A stretch of DNA of 64,000 bases, from contig DATMAM010000040.1 in NCBI GenBank assembly GCA_035559995.1, forward strand, positions 243,354 through 307,353, given 5' to 3'. Made by a program: the position numbers and the translations under genes. The notes beneath the pieces are model-generated. The model did no database searches. It worked only from the letters and a program-made list of their open reading frames with translations, and was not told where the DNA came from. Below, piece by piece: positions 39,774 to 49,016 of the stretch. The first letter of the stretch is position 1. Each line of letters starts with the position of its first letter. Source of the DNA: DATMAM01 sp035559995 (GTDB lineage: Bacteria > Desulfobacterota > Binatia > UBA9968).

Positions 39774-42700
39774 ATGGACGATCATCCTACGAAGCGCGAT
39801 CGCGCAAGAGCCGCAAGCAAAGGCGAGATCTTCGACCTGCCTCGGGTGCGCGCGCGCCTGGGCGGGCTTCGCGGCCGACAATACTGGCGTTGTCTCGAGG
39901 AGCTGGCCGATAACCCGAGCTTTTGGCGCCACGCCGCGCGCGAATTTCCCTCCTCCGCGCCGCCTGACGCCTTTAGCCGGCGCGACTTCTTGCGGCTCAT
40001 GGGCGCATCGCTTGCGCTTGCGGGGCTCGGAGCCTGCGCGCGCCGGCCCGCCGAGAAGATCGTCCCTTACGTTCGCGCGCCGGAAGAGATCGTCCCGGGA
40101 AAACCGCTTTTTTACGCCACGGCGATGCCGCTAAACGGCGGCGCGATCGGGGTCCTGGCGGAAAGCCACATGGGACGGCCAACCAAAATAGAAGGCAATC
40201 CCGCGCACCCATCGAGCCTCGGCGCAACGGACATTTTCGCCCAGGCTTCCGTGCTCACGCTGTACGATCCCGACCGCTCGCAGACTCTGAGCTACCGCGG
40301 CCACATCAGACCCTGGAGCGCGTTTGTCTCCGAGCTGGCGCCGGTCCTGCAGGAGAAGCGAAAGAAAAAGGGACAGGGGCTTCGCATCCTTTCCGAAACC
40401 GTAAACTCGCCGACTCTGGCGCAACAGATGGGCGCGCTGCTGGCCGCTTATCCCGGCGCGCGATGGCACCAGTACGAGCCCGCTTCGCGGCACAACGGCC
40501 GCGCCGGCTCGTTGCTCGCTTTCGGGGAGTACGTGGACGCGCGCTACCGCTTCGATCAGGCGCAGGTTGTGCTCGCGCTCGACGCCGATCCGCTCGGCGC
40601 CGACCCCGGTAGCGTCCGCTACATTCGCGACTTCGCGCGCCGCCGTCGCCCGCACGACGAAGCCGCGTTCATCCGTCTTTACGCGGTCGAGTGTTCCCCC
40701 TCGAACACCGGCGCCGCGGCGGATCATCGCTTGCCGCTCGCGCCGAGCCAAATCGAGCTCTTTGCGCGCGCGCTCGCAAGCCGCCTCGGCGTGGGCGGGA
40801 TGGAGCCCCAACTGCCGCCGCCCATCGAAAGATACCGCGATTGGCTCGAAGCCGTCGCGCGCGACTTAAAGGCGCACGCCGGCAAAAGCATCGTGATGGC
40901 CGGAGAGCGGCAGCCGGCGACGGTGCACGCTCTGGCGCACGCGATCAATCTCGCCCTGGGCAACAGCGGCCGCACGGTCATCTATACGGCGCCCGTCGAG
41001 GCGCGGCCCGTCGATCAGATTGAATCCCTGAGCGCGCTCGTCGGCGACATGCGCGCGGGTAACGTCGATTGCCTGGTCATGTTGGGCGGCAATCCCGTCT
41101 ACAACGCGCCCGCGGACCTGAACTTCGCGGAGGCTCTGAGCAAGGTGCCGCTCACGATCCATCTGAGCCTTTACCACAACGAGACCTCCTATTTATGCCA
41201 ATGGCACATTCCGGAGGCTCATTATCTCGAATCCTGGAGCGACTGCCGGGCTGAGGACGGCACCGTCTCGATCATCCAGCCGCTCATCGCGCCGCTCTAC
41301 GGCGGCAAGACGGCTCACGAGGTCGTCGCCGCCCTCACCGGTTCCCCCAACCGCTCGAGCTACGAGATTGTCCGCGAGTACTGGCGCGCGCGGTTCGGCG
41401 CGGCCCGATTCGAAACCCTCTGGGAAAGAGCGCTTCACGACGGCATCGTCGAGGGCAGCGCGCTTGCGCCCAAACCGGTAAGGCTCGTTTCGGGTTTCAA
41501 GTCTCGACTTTCGAGCCCTCCGCCCCGCCAACGCGAAGCCGCGAACCCGAACCCGGAAGCTCTTGAGATCGTCTTCGCTCCCGACCCGACGATCGGCGAC
41601 GGGCGCTTTGCCAACAACGGCTGGCTCCAGGAGCTGCCGAAGCCGCTGACGAAGCTGACCTGGGAAAACGCCGCGCTCGTAAGTCCCGCGACCGCCGAGC
41701 GCCTCGGGCTGAAAAATGATTTGCTGTTTTCCGGCCGGACCGTGTCGGTCGATCTCGTCGAGATTGCCCATCAAGGTCGGAGCGTGCGCGCTCCGGTGTG
41801 GATCATGCCCGGGCACCCCGACGGCGCGATCACCGTCCATCTCGGATACGGCCGCACGCGCGCGGGCCGCGTCGGCACCGGAAACGGCTTTGACGCGTAC
41901 CGCCTGCGCACGACTTCGTCGCTTTGGCTCGGTTCAGGCGTCGAGATCGGCAAGACAGGACAAAAGCATCTGCTGGCATCGACCCAGACGCACTTCACGA
42001 TGGCGGGGCGCGACCTCGTCCGCGCCGCGAGCTTCGCGGCGTACCGGCGCGATCCGCATCTTGCGCTCGCCCATCAGGCGCACGAACCAAAGCAGGACGA
42101 GTCTCTCTATCCGGGATTTCGCTACGACGGCTACGCCTGGGGGATGGCGATCGATTTGAGCGCCTGCGTCGGCTGCAACGCGTGCGTCGTCGCCTGCCAG
42201 GCGGAAAACAACATTCCCGTGGTCGGCAAAGAGCAAGTGCTGCGCGGCCGTGAAATGCACTGGCTGCGGGTCGATCGCTACTACCAGGGGGATCCGGAAA
42301 ATCCCGCGACCTCGTTCCAGCCGGTTCCCTGCATGCACTGCGAGAACGCGCCGTGCGAGGTCGTCTGCCCCGTGGCCGCGACGGCTCATAGCGCCGAGGG
42401 GCTAAACGACATGGTTTACAACCGCTGCGTGGGCACGCGCTACTGCTCCAACAACTGCCCGTACAAGGTCCGCCGCTTCAATTTTCTCCAGTACGCGGAT
42501 TGGGAGACCCCGAGCCTGAAGCCGCTGCGCAATCCGGACGTCACGGTGCGAAGTCGCGGCGTCATGGAGAAGTGCACGTACTGCGTGCAGCGGATCAACC
42601 ACGCGAAAATCGAGGCGCAAAAACAGGGACGCAAGGTGCGCGACGGAGAGATCCAGACGGCCTGCCAGCAAGCATGCCCGGCTGAGGCGATTGTCTTCGG

Positions 42701-42854
42701 CGACATCAACGATCCCGGAAGCAAGGTGTCGAGCATGAAAGCCGAGCCGCGAAACTACGGCATCCTGACCGAGCTCAACACGCGGCCGCGCACGACTTAT
42801 CTCGCGCGCTTGACCCACCCCAACCCGGAGCTGCAAAGCGGCGCAAAGAAATAG
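39774..42854 (+). CDS. actB: ActB, fused molybdopterin-like and iron-sulfur subunit of Alternative Complex III
   Basis: The 1026-residue protein has a TAT motif SRRDFLRLMGASLALAG at about residues 65-81, so it is exported folded. The N-terminal two-thirds is a degenerate molybdopterin oxidoreductase domain without cofactor. The C-terminal part is ferredoxin-like: CVGCNACVVACQ, CMHCENAPCEVVCP, CVGTRYCSNNCP, CTYCVQRI and CQQACPAEA, enough Cys for three [4Fe-4S] and one [3Fe-4S]. It lies 9 nt after actA. It transfers electrons within the quinol-oxidising complex. Confidence 0.92.
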   Translation: MDDHPTKRDRARAASKGEIFDLPRVRARLGGLRGRQYWRCLEELADNPSFWRHAAREFPSSAPPDAFSRRDFLRLMGASLALAGLGACARRPAEKIVPYVRAPEEIVPGKPLFYATAMPLNGGAIGVLAESHMGRPTKIEGNPAHPSSLGATDIFAQASVLTLYDPDRSQTLSYRGHIRPWSAFVSELAPVLQEKRKKKGQGLRILSETVNSPTLAQQMGALLAAYPGARWHQYEPASRHNGRAGSLLAFGEYVDARYRFDQAQVVLALDADPLGADPGSVRYIRDFARRRRPHDEAAFIRLYAVECSPSNTGAAADHRLPLAPSQIELFARALASRLGVGGMEPQLPPPIERYRDWLEAVARDLKAHAGKSIVMAGERQPATVHALAHAINLALGNSGRTVIYTAPVEARPVDQIESLSALVGDMRAGNVDCLVMLGGNPVYNAPADLNFAEALSKVPLTIHLSLYHNETSYLCQWHIPEAHYLESWSDCRAEDGTVSIIQPLIAPLYGGKTAHEVVAALTGSPNRSSYEIVREYWRARFGAARFETLWERALHDGIVEGSALAPKPVRLVSGFKSRLSSPPPRQREAANPNPEALEIVFAPDPTIGDGRFANNGWLQELPKPLTKLTWENAALVSPATAERLGLKNDLLFSGRTVSVDLVEIAHQGRSVRAPVWIMPGHPDGAITVHLGYGRTRAGRVGTGNGFDAYRLRTTSSLWLGSGVEIGKTGQKHLLASTQTHFTMAGRDLVRAASFAAYRRDPHLALAHQAHEPKQDESLYPGFRYDGYAWGMAIDLSACVGCNACVVACQAENNIPVVGKEQVLRGREMHWLRVDRYYQGDPENPATSFQPVPCMHCENAPCEVVCPVAATAHSAEGLNDMVYNRCVGTRYCSNNCPYKVRRFNFLQYADWETPSLKPLRNPDVTVRSRGVMEKCTYCVQRINHAKIEAQKQGRKVRDGEIQTACQQACPAEAIVFGDINDPGSKVSSMKAEPRNYGILTELNTRPRTTYLARLTHPNPELQSGAKK

Positions 42855-42856
42855 CC

Positions 42857-44233
42857 ATGGCGAGCGGACAAAACGAGCGGGCGGCCCGGAGCGCGGCGCT
42901 GCCGGTGATCGAGCCGGGGCACAGCTTCGCTTCCGTCACGGACAAAATCAGCTCGATTGTCCTTGCGCGCAGGACGCCGCGCGGCTGGCTCGTCGGATTT
43001 GCCGTCTCGTTTGCGCTCGTGATGCTTCTTACCGCCGCCATCGCTTACCTGCTGGTGGTCGGGGTCGGCATCTGGGGCGTCAACATCCCCGTGGCTTGGG
43101 GATTTGCCATCGTGAACTTCGTCTGGTGGATCGGGATCGGCCACGCCGGGACGCTGATTTCCGCGATCCTCCTGCTCCTCCGCCAGCAGTGGCGGACCTC
43201 GATCAACCGCTTTGCCGAGGCGATGACGCTTTTTGCCGTCGCCTGCGCGGGCCTTTTTCCGATCCTTCACCTCGGGCGGCCGTGGTTTTTCTACTGGCTC
43301 CTTCCGTACCCCAACACGATGGCAGTTTGGCCGCAGTTCCGCAGCCCGCTGGTATGGGACGTCTTCGCGGTGCTCACGTACTTCACGATCTCGCTCTTGT
43401 TCTGGTTTATCGGTCTTATTCCCGACCTCGCCACGCTGCGCGATCGGTCGCGAAGCCGCGTGGGGCGCGTCATTTACGGGATTTTGGCGATGGGATGGCG
43501 CGGCTCCGCGATGCACTGGCACCGCTACGAGATGGCCTATCTCCTGCTCGCCGGACTGGCTACGCCGCTTGTGGTCTCGGTGCATTCGGTCGTGAGCTTC
43601 GATTTCGCCGTCGCCGTGCTCCCGGGCTGGCACACGACCATCTTCCCGCCCTATTTCGTGGCCGGCGCCATCTATTCCGGCTTCGCGATGGTGCTGACGC
43701 TGGCGATCCCGCTCCGCGCGGCGTACGGCCTCGAGGATTTCATCACCATGCGCCACCTGCAGAACATGGCGAAGGTGCTTCTCGCGACCGGCCTCATCGT
43801 CGCCTACGGCTACATGATGGAAGCGTTTATGGCCTGGTACAGCGGCAATCCCTACGAAACTTTCATGATCGCCAATCGGGCCGGCGGACCCTACGCAATG
43901 TTTTACTGGGCGCTGCTCTTCTGCAATGTCGCCGTGCCGCAGCTTTTGTGGTTTCCCCGAGTGCGCGCGAGCGTCCCCGCGCTCTTTGTCATCGCTCTCA
44001 TCGTCAACATCGGCATGTGGCTGGAGCGCTTTATCATCGTCATCACGAGCCTGCACCGCGATTTCGTCCCCAGCTCCTGGGGCATGTACGCGCCGACGTT
44101 CTGGGACTGGGCCACACTTTTCGGCAGCATCGGCCTATTTCTCGCGCTCATGTTCCTTTTCATTCGCTTTCTGCCGATGATCTCGATTTTCGAGATGCGC
44201 GCGCTGCTGCCGCAAGCCGAGGTCAAACCGTGA
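42857..44233 (+). CDS. actC: ActC, NrfD-like quinol-binding membrane subunit
   Basis: The 458-residue protein has about ten transmembrane segments. Hallmarks are WGVNIPVAWGFAIVNFVWWIG and GHAGTLISAILLL at the putative quinol pocket, followed by LGRPWFFYWLLPYPNT and HSVVSFDFAVAVLPGWH. NrfD-like ActC oxidises menaquinol or caldariella-type quinols at the periplasmic side in Alternative Complex III. It starts 2 nt after actB. Confidence 0.92.
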   Translation: MASGQNERAARSAALPVIEPGHSFASVTDKISSIVLARRTPRGWLVGFAVSFALVMLLTAAIAYLLVVGVGIWGVNIPVAWGFAIVNFVWWIGIGHAGTLISAILLLLRQQWRTSINRFAEAMTLFAVACAGLFPILHLGRPWFFYWLLPYPNTMAVWPQFRSPLVWDVFAVLTYFTISLLFWFIGLIPDLATLRDRSRSRVGRVIYGILAMGWRGSAMHWHRYEMAYLLLAGLATPLVVSVHSVVSFDFAVAVLPGWHTTIFPPYFVAGAIYSGFAMVLTLAIPLRAAYGLEDFITMRHLQNMAKVLLATGLIVAYGYMMEAFMAWYSGNPYETFMIANRAGGPYAMFYWALLFCNVAVPQLLWFPRVRASVPALFVIALIVNIGMWLERFIIVITSLHRDFVPSSWGMYAPTFWDWATLFGSIGLFLALMFLFIRFLPMISIFEMRALLPQAEVKP

Positions 44234-44246
44234 GAGGGCTAAAATC

Positions 44247-44792
44247 ATGAGACGAGAAGCGTGGCCGCCGATTTACGGGCTCATGGCGGAGTTCGAAAAT
44301 CCCAACGACCTCGTTGCCGCCGCGCGCGCGGCGCGCGCCGCCGGCTACCGGAAAATGGACGCTTACACGCCGTTTCCCGTCGAGGGGCTGGCCGAAGCGC
44401 TGGAGCTCGGCCGCACTCACGTGCCGCTCGTCGTGCTGATCGGAGGACTCATCGGCGCAGCTCTCGGGTACGGAATGCAGTATTATCTCATGGCGGTCGA
44501 CTATCCATTGAACATCGGCGGGAGGCCTTTTCATAGTTGGCCCGCCTTCATCCCGGTGACCTTCGAGATGACCGTGCTCGTCGCCGGCCTGGCCGCCGTC
44601 ATCGGCATGCTCGCGCTCAACGGCCTGCCGCAGCCTTACCACCCGGTGTTCAACGTCGAGCGTTTCGCGCTCGCCACGCGCGATCGTTTCTTTCTTTGCA
44701 TCGAGGCGACCGACCCGCTTTTTGATCGCGAAGGCACCCGGCGCTTTCTCGAGCGCCTGCGGCCTCGGGTCGTCGTCGAGGTCGAGCACTGA
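44247..44792 (+). CDS. actD: ActD, membrane subunit of Alternative Complex III
   Basis: The 181-residue product starts YGLMAEFENPNDLVAAARAA, the family's soluble N-terminal part (YTPFPVEGLAEAL), then two transmembrane helices (about 60-85 and 100-125). HPVFNVERF and RDRFFLCIEATDP follow. ActD scaffolds the interface of the quinol subunits. It follows actC by 13 nt. Confidence 0.9.
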   Translation: MRREAWPPIYGLMAEFENPNDLVAAARAARAAGYRKMDAYTPFPVEGLAEALELGRTHVPLVVLIGGLIGAALGYGMQYYLMAVDYPLNIGGRPFHSWPAFIPVTFEMTVLVAGLAAVIGMLALNGLPQPYHPVFNVERFALATRDRFFLCIEATDPLFDREGTRRFLERLRPRVVVEVEH

Positions 44793-44966
44793 GATGGCGG
44801 GCAATTTTAAATTCTATCGTCAGAGATGCTTGACAAACCTACTCTAAGAAATCTTCTCCCCGCGCTACGCGCTTTGCGCTACTCCGGGCAACCGGTGGTT
44901 CGGCATCCGAGTCCCCGAGTAACCCCGCAGCGGTGTAACGAGGGGCTCTGCCATTCAGAACTTCAA
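44793..44966. other. 174-nt spacer with repeat-like sequence between actD and actE
   Basis: It holds an imperfect palindrome around 44,921-44,947 (GTAACCCCGCAGCGGTGTAAC core with CCCC/GGGG flanks) and leads into the ATTTTAGATTTTCG repeat. It is the only sizeable gap in the act-cox operon and looks like an inserted repeat element. Confidence 0.45.
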
Positions 44967-45584
44967 ATGCGTTTGGTTCGATTTTCGATTTTAGATTTTC
45001 GCTTGCGGACTTCTCGTCTCGGGAGTGGCGTTGTCCTAGTCTCATTTTTACTTCTCGCCGGCTGCGAGCAAAAGATGGCGCGGCAGCCGCGCTACGACCC
45101 GCTGGAGCCGAGCGCTTTTTTTGACGACGGGCAGTCGGCGCGACTTCCCGTCCCCGGCACCGTCGCGCGCGGCCAACTGCGGCAAGACGAACATTTTTAC
45201 CAGGGTCTAAGCCGCGGCGCGCCGGCGACGACGTTTCCTTTCCCCATCGACATGAAAACGCTCGAGCGCGGCCGGGATCGCTTCGATATTTTCTGCTCGC
45301 CCTGTCACGACCGCACCGGCGGCGGCGACGGCATGGTCGTGCAGCGCGGCTTCACCCGGCCGCCGCCGCTCTTTTCCGAACAGGTTCGCCGGCGGCCCCC
45401 GGGCCACATCTACCAGGTGATCGCGAAAGGCTTCGGCGCGATGCCCGATTACGCGGCGCAAATTCCGCCCGCCGACCGCTGGGCCATCGTCGCGTACGTG
45501 CGCGCGCTGCAACTGAGCCAAAACGTGAGCGTCGGCCAGCTCTCCCCCGAAGAGCGCGAAAAACTCAAGGAGGCGGCGCGCTGA
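44967..45584 (+). CDS. actE: ActE, monoheme cytochrome c lipoprotein
   Basis: The ATG at 44,967 gives 205 residues; a TTG at 45,003 is possible. A hydrophobic stretch ends in LLLAGCEQ, a lipobox. The cytochrome domain has CSPCHDRTGGGDG (one heme) and a distal Met in GFGAMPDYA. Its start region is encoded by a repeat element (see the ATTTTAGATTTTCG repeat), which is unusual. ActE passes electrons to the terminal oxidase. Confidence 0.88.
   Translation: MRLVRFSILDFRLRTSRLGSGVVLVSFLLLAGCEQKMARQPRYDPLEPSAFFDDGQSARLPVPGTVARGQLRQDEHFYQGLSRGAPATTFPFPIDMKTLERGRDRFDIFCSPCHDRTGGGDGMVVQRGFTRPPPLFSEQVRRRPPGHIYQVIAKGFGAMPDYAAQIPPADRWAIVAYVRALQLSQNVSVGQLSPEEREKLKEAAR
44988..45001. repeat. Copy of the ATTTTAGATTTTCG repeat
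   Basis: An exact 14-mer is shared with 59,927-59,940, where it is the end of a MITE-like element. Here it falls within the signal-peptide codons of actE. Confidence 0.6.
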
Positions 45585-46735
45585 TGGAATGGGATTTAAG
45601 GGCGCGCGCCGAGTGGCTCAAAGCGCGCAACGCCTCGCTCCTGGTCGGGGTCGTCGCCCTCGGCCTGTGCGCGGTCGGCGCGTTTTTCGACGCGCGGCAG
45701 TTTTTGCATTCGTACCTGATCGCGTTTCTGCTCTGGCTCGGCGTCGCTTTGGGCTCGCTCACGATCGTCATGATTCACTATCTCACGGGCGGCGCCTGGG
45801 GCGTCGTGATTCGGCGCATGCTTGAATCGGCCGCCCGGACCCTCCCTCTCATGGCGGTTTTGTTCGCGCCCATCGTGGTGGGATCGCCTGAGATCTACGC
45901 CTGGATGGCCGGCGCCGCCTCTCACGGCTCGTACTTGAGCGCGCCTTTTTTCTTCACTCGGGCCGCGTTTTACTTCGCTTGCTGGCTCATTCTCGTGTAT
46001 CTCCTCAACAAGTGGTCTTTGGAGCACGACCGCACCGGCGCACCGAAGCCGGCCCGCAACATCCGCCTCCTCAGCGCTCCCGGACTCGGCGTTTATGTCC
46101 TGACCGTAACCTTTGCCGCGGTCGACTGGGTGATGTCGCTCGAGCCCGACTGGTATTCCACGATCTACGGCGTGATCTTCATGGGCGGCCAGGTGCTGTC
46201 GGCGTTTGCGTTCGTGATCATCGTTGCCGCGCTCTTGTGGCGCCACAAGCCGGCCGCCGACGTGATGCGGCCCGAGCATTTTCACGATCTCGGCAATCTT
46301 CTGCTCGCTTTTGTCATGCTCTGGGCCTATTTCGCCTTTTCTCAGTACCTCATCATCTGGTCGGGCAATCTGCCCGAGGAGATCTCGTGGTATCTCCGGC
46401 GCTTGACAGGCGGCTGGGAGTGGGTCGGCGCCGCGTTGATCGGCTTTCACTTCTTTGTCCCGTTTCTTCTGCTTCTCTCGCGCGCGACCAAAAGGAACCC
46501 GCTCGTGCTGGCGGGCGTGGCCGCCCTTGTGCTGTCGATGCGCTGGCTCGACCTTCTCTGGTTTACGGCGCCGGCTTTTCGCCCCGCAGCCATCGCCGTT
46601 CATTGGATGGACGTGACGGCGCCGCTCGGAGTGGGCGGCATCTGGTTTGCCGCGTACATCTTCAATCTCCAGCGCCGTCCCTTATTTCCGCTTCACGAGC
46701 CCATCCTGAAGGAGGCGCGCCATGGCGGAGCATAG
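45584..46735 (+). CDS. actF: ActF, membrane subunit of Alternative Complex III
   Basis: The 383-residue product has about ten TM helices and is a distant ActC paralogue. WVMSLEPDWYSTIYGVIF and FSQYLIIWSGNLPEEISWY are typical landmarks. The start overlaps the actE stop (TGATG). ActF completes the core membrane part of the complex and may carry a proton path. Confidence 0.9.
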   Translation: MEWDLRARAEWLKARNASLLVGVVALGLCAVGAFFDARQFLHSYLIAFLLWLGVALGSLTIVMIHYLTGGAWGVVIRRMLESAARTLPLMAVLFAPIVVGSPEIYAWMAGAASHGSYLSAPFFFTRAAFYFACWLILVYLLNKWSLEHDRTGAPKPARNIRLLSAPGLGVYVLTVTFAAVDWVMSLEPDWYSTIYGVIFMGGQVLSAFAFVIIVAALLWRHKPAADVMRPEHFHDLGNLLLAFVMLWAYFAFSQYLIIWSGNLPEEISWYLRRLTGGWEWVGAALIGFHFFVPFLLLLSRATKRNPLVLAGVAALVLSMRWLDLLWFTAPAFRPAAIAVHWMDVTAPLGVGGIWFAAYIFNLQRRPLFPLHEPILKEARHGGA

Positions 46736-47174
46736 CCAGGCGCCTTCGCCCCGCGATAATCCTGCCGTCCGGCACGAACTTTCCGACGCGAACGTTCGCG
46801 GCATCATGCTTTTCGGCCTCTGGCTCGCGCTTGTGGCGCTCGTGATTCATGTCGCCGTTTGGGTTCTTTATCGGTATCTGGAGCGCCCCGCGCTTCCTTC
46901 CCCGGCCGCGCGCCGGCCGGAAATCGTCCGGCCGGCGCCGGGAAAGCCCCAGCTCCAGGTCGAACCTCAAAGCGAGCTCGCGCAGCTTCGCGCCCACGAA
47001 CAGCACATCCTGGAGAGCTACGGCTGGGTCGATCGAGAAAAGGGAATCGTCCGGGTCCCCATCCAGCGCGCGATGGAAATGATCGCCAGGGACGCCTTGC
47101 CCGCGGCCAACAAACTCCGGACGCACCCCGCGCGCGCGGAAAAGAAAGACAAGGAGGCGGAGCCGTCGAAATGA
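46722..47174 (+). CDS. Small membrane protein of act-cox operons, 150 aa
   Basis: One TM segment (about 29-50) precedes a Pro-rich periplasmic linker and a conserved LRAHEQHILESYGWVDREKG motif. Such proteins with the YGWVD motif recur between actF and SCO/cox genes and probably support assembly. It overlaps actF by 14 nt and the SCO gene by ATGA. The C-terminus is Lys/Glu-rich. Confidence 0.75.
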   Translation: MAEHSQAPSPRDNPAVRHELSDANVRGIMLFGLWLALVALVIHVAVWVLYRYLERPALPSPAARRPEIVRPAPGKPQLQVEPQSELAQLRAHEQHILESYGWVDREKGIVRVPIQRAMEMIARDALPAANKLRTHPARAEKKDKEAEPSK

Positions 47175-48016
47175 ATCGCCCAATCGTTCATCTCTGCCGC
47201 CGATTCCCGCTCGTGGCGGCGCTGTGCGCTCTTGCGCTCGCGGCGAGCGCGAGAGCGCACGACGAGCGAGCGGCCGGCGGCGCGCAGGCGCTCACCGTCG
47301 CCTTCGAACAAAAACTCAATCAACCGCTCCCGCTCGACACGCGCTTCCGCGACGAGCAAGGCCGCCTAGTCTCCCTGAGCCAGTACTTCACCGGGAGGCC
47401 CGTCATCCTGGCGCCGGTCTATTACGACTGCGCGCGGCTCTGCCCGCTGGTCCTCGACGGTCTGGTGCGGAGCCTTCGCGCCGTGCCTTTCTCGGTCGGC
47501 GCGGATCTCACCGTCGTCGCCTTCAGCATCGACCCGCGCGAAGCCCCCGCGCTGGCACGCGCGAAAAAACAAACTGCCGTGCAGCGTTACGGCTCAGGGA
47601 GCGGCCGCGGCTGGCATTTTCTGACCGGCGAGCGCGCCTCGATCGAGCGCCTGGCGCGCGCCATCGGCTTCGCTTACCGCGAAGAGCCCGCGCGCCAGCA
47701 GTATGCCCACGCTACCGGCATCGTGGTCACAACGGCCGACGGGCGCGTCTCGCGCTACCTTTACGGGTTCGACTTTGCGCCGCGCGATCTCAAGCTCGCG
47801 CTGGTCGAAGCGGGGCAGGGAAAAATCGGCTCGCCCATCGATCAGCTGCTTCTGCTCTGCTACGAGTACGATCCGGCGACGGGAAAATACGGCCTCGTCA
47901 TTCTCAATTCCTTGCGCCTGAGCGGTATCGCGACCGTCGCCGCTCTGGCTGCCTTCGTCGCGTGCATGCTCCGGCGCGAGCGCCAGAAGAACCGCGCCCG
48001 AGCCGGAGGGGCGTAG
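47171..48016 (+). CDS. SCO1/SenC copper chaperone
   Basis: The start at 47,171 (ATGA overlap) gives 281 residues with a signal peptide (RRFPLVAALCALALAASARA). The thioredoxin-like domain has YYDCARLCP, a CxxxCP copper site, and the matching His in YAHATGIVV. A C-terminal TM helix (about 253-272) anchors it. SCO delivers copper to the CuA centre of cytochrome oxidase, and the coxB gene starts one base after its stop. Confidence 0.88.
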   Translation: MNRPIVHLCRRFPLVAALCALALAASARAHDERAAGGAQALTVAFEQKLNQPLPLDTRFRDEQGRLVSLSQYFTGRPVILAPVYYDCARLCPLVLDGLVRSLRAVPFSVGADLTVVAFSIDPREAPALARAKKQTAVQRYGSGSGRGWHFLTGERASIERLARAIGFAYREEPARQQYAHATGIVVTTADGRVSRYLYGFDFAPRDLKLALVEAGQGKIGSPIDQLLLLCYEYDPATGKYGLVILNSLRLSGIATVAALAAFVACMLRRERQKNRARAGGA

Positions 48017-49009
48017 ATGCAACCCGCGGTGCCGCTTTTCCCCGAGCAGGCCTCGACCGTTGCCGCGCGCGTCGACGCCCTCTACTTTTTTCTTCTCGCC
48101 GTAAGCGGCTTTTTTGCCGGGCTCATCTTTTTCTTGATTATCTACTTTGCCGTCAAGTATCGCCGCCGCTCGGAATCGGAGCCGCCCCCGCCGCGAATCG
48201 CCGGCGACCTCAGGCTCGAGGCCTTCTGGACGCTCGTGCCGCTCGCGATCACGGTCGTCATTTTCGTGTGGAGCGCGGTTCTCTACGTGGCTCTCGCGCG
48301 CCCGCCCGAGGACGCGATGGAGATCTTTGTGGTCGCGCGCCAGTGGATGTGGAAGTTCCAGCATCCCGACGGCCAGCAGGAGATCAACGAGCTGCATGTC
48401 CCGGCCGGTCGCCCCATCAAGCTCGTTATGGCGACGCAAGACGTGATCCACAGCTTCTTTGTGCCGGCGTTTCGCGTCAAACAAGACGTCGTGCCGGGGC
48501 GCTACACGACGGTCTGGTTCGAGGCGACCAAGCCCGGCAGCTACCATCTTTTCTGCGCGGAGTACTGCGGCACCGCGCACTCGGCGATGATCGGCAGAGT
48601 GGTCGTGCTCGAGCCCAAGCAGTACGAGGCATGGCTCGGCGGCGCTCTACAGACGCCCGAGGCGCGCTTGGCCGGAGGCGCGCGCCCGGCGGAATCGCTC
48701 GCCGCCATGGGGGGAAAGCTTTTTCAGCGGCTCGGCTGCGCCACCTGCCACCGGCTGGAAGGTCGGGGAATCGGCCCCGTGCTCGCCGGACTGTTCGATA
48801 GTGAGGTGCGCCTCCAGGACGGCCGGACGGTCAAGGCGGACGAAAGCTATCTGCGCGAATCGATTCTCAACCCGCAGGCCAAAATCGTCGCCGGCTTTCA
48901 GCCGCTCATGCCGAGCTTCCAGGGGCGGGTTCGAGAAGACGAGATCCAGCAGCTGATCGCCTATATCAAATCGCTCGGCCCGAAAGTGGCCGGGCCGGAG
49001 AAGAGATAA
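48017..49009 (+). CDS. coxB: Cytochrome c oxidase subunit II (caa3-type, fused cytochrome c)
   Basis: The 330-residue protein has two TM helices (about 14-46 and 75-98), then a cupredoxin domain. HLFCAEYCGTAHSAM carries the CuA ligands (Cys, Glu backbone, Cys, His, Met). The C-terminal domain holds one heme c (CATCHRLEGRGIGPVLAG) with a Met in PLMPSFQGR. This makes it a caa3-type subunit II that can accept electrons straight from the Act complex. Confidence 0.93.
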   Translation: MQPAVPLFPEQASTVAARVDALYFFLLAVSGFFAGLIFFLIIYFAVKYRRRSESEPPPPRIAGDLRLEAFWTLVPLAITVVIFVWSAVLYVALARPPEDAMEIFVVARQWMWKFQHPDGQQEINELHVPAGRPIKLVMATQDVIHSFFVPAFRVKQDVVPGRYTTVWFEATKPGSYHLFCAEYCGTAHSAMIGRVVVLEPKQYEAWLGGALQTPEARLAGGARPAESLAAMGGKLFQRLGCATCHRLEGRGIGPVLAGLFDSEVRLQDGRTVKADESYLRESILNPQAKIVAGFQPLMPSFQGRVREDEIQQLIAYIKSLGPKVAGPEKR

Positions 49010-49016
49010 ACCGACT

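Noticed and set aside
42797..44056. 419-codon minus-strand frame over actC
   Set aside because: Antisense to a ten-helix membrane protein; composition is His/Arg/Asp-rich as expected of such shadows.
47224..48801. 525-codon plus-strand frame across SCO and coxB
   Set aside because: Arg-rich out-of-frame reading of two well-defined genes.
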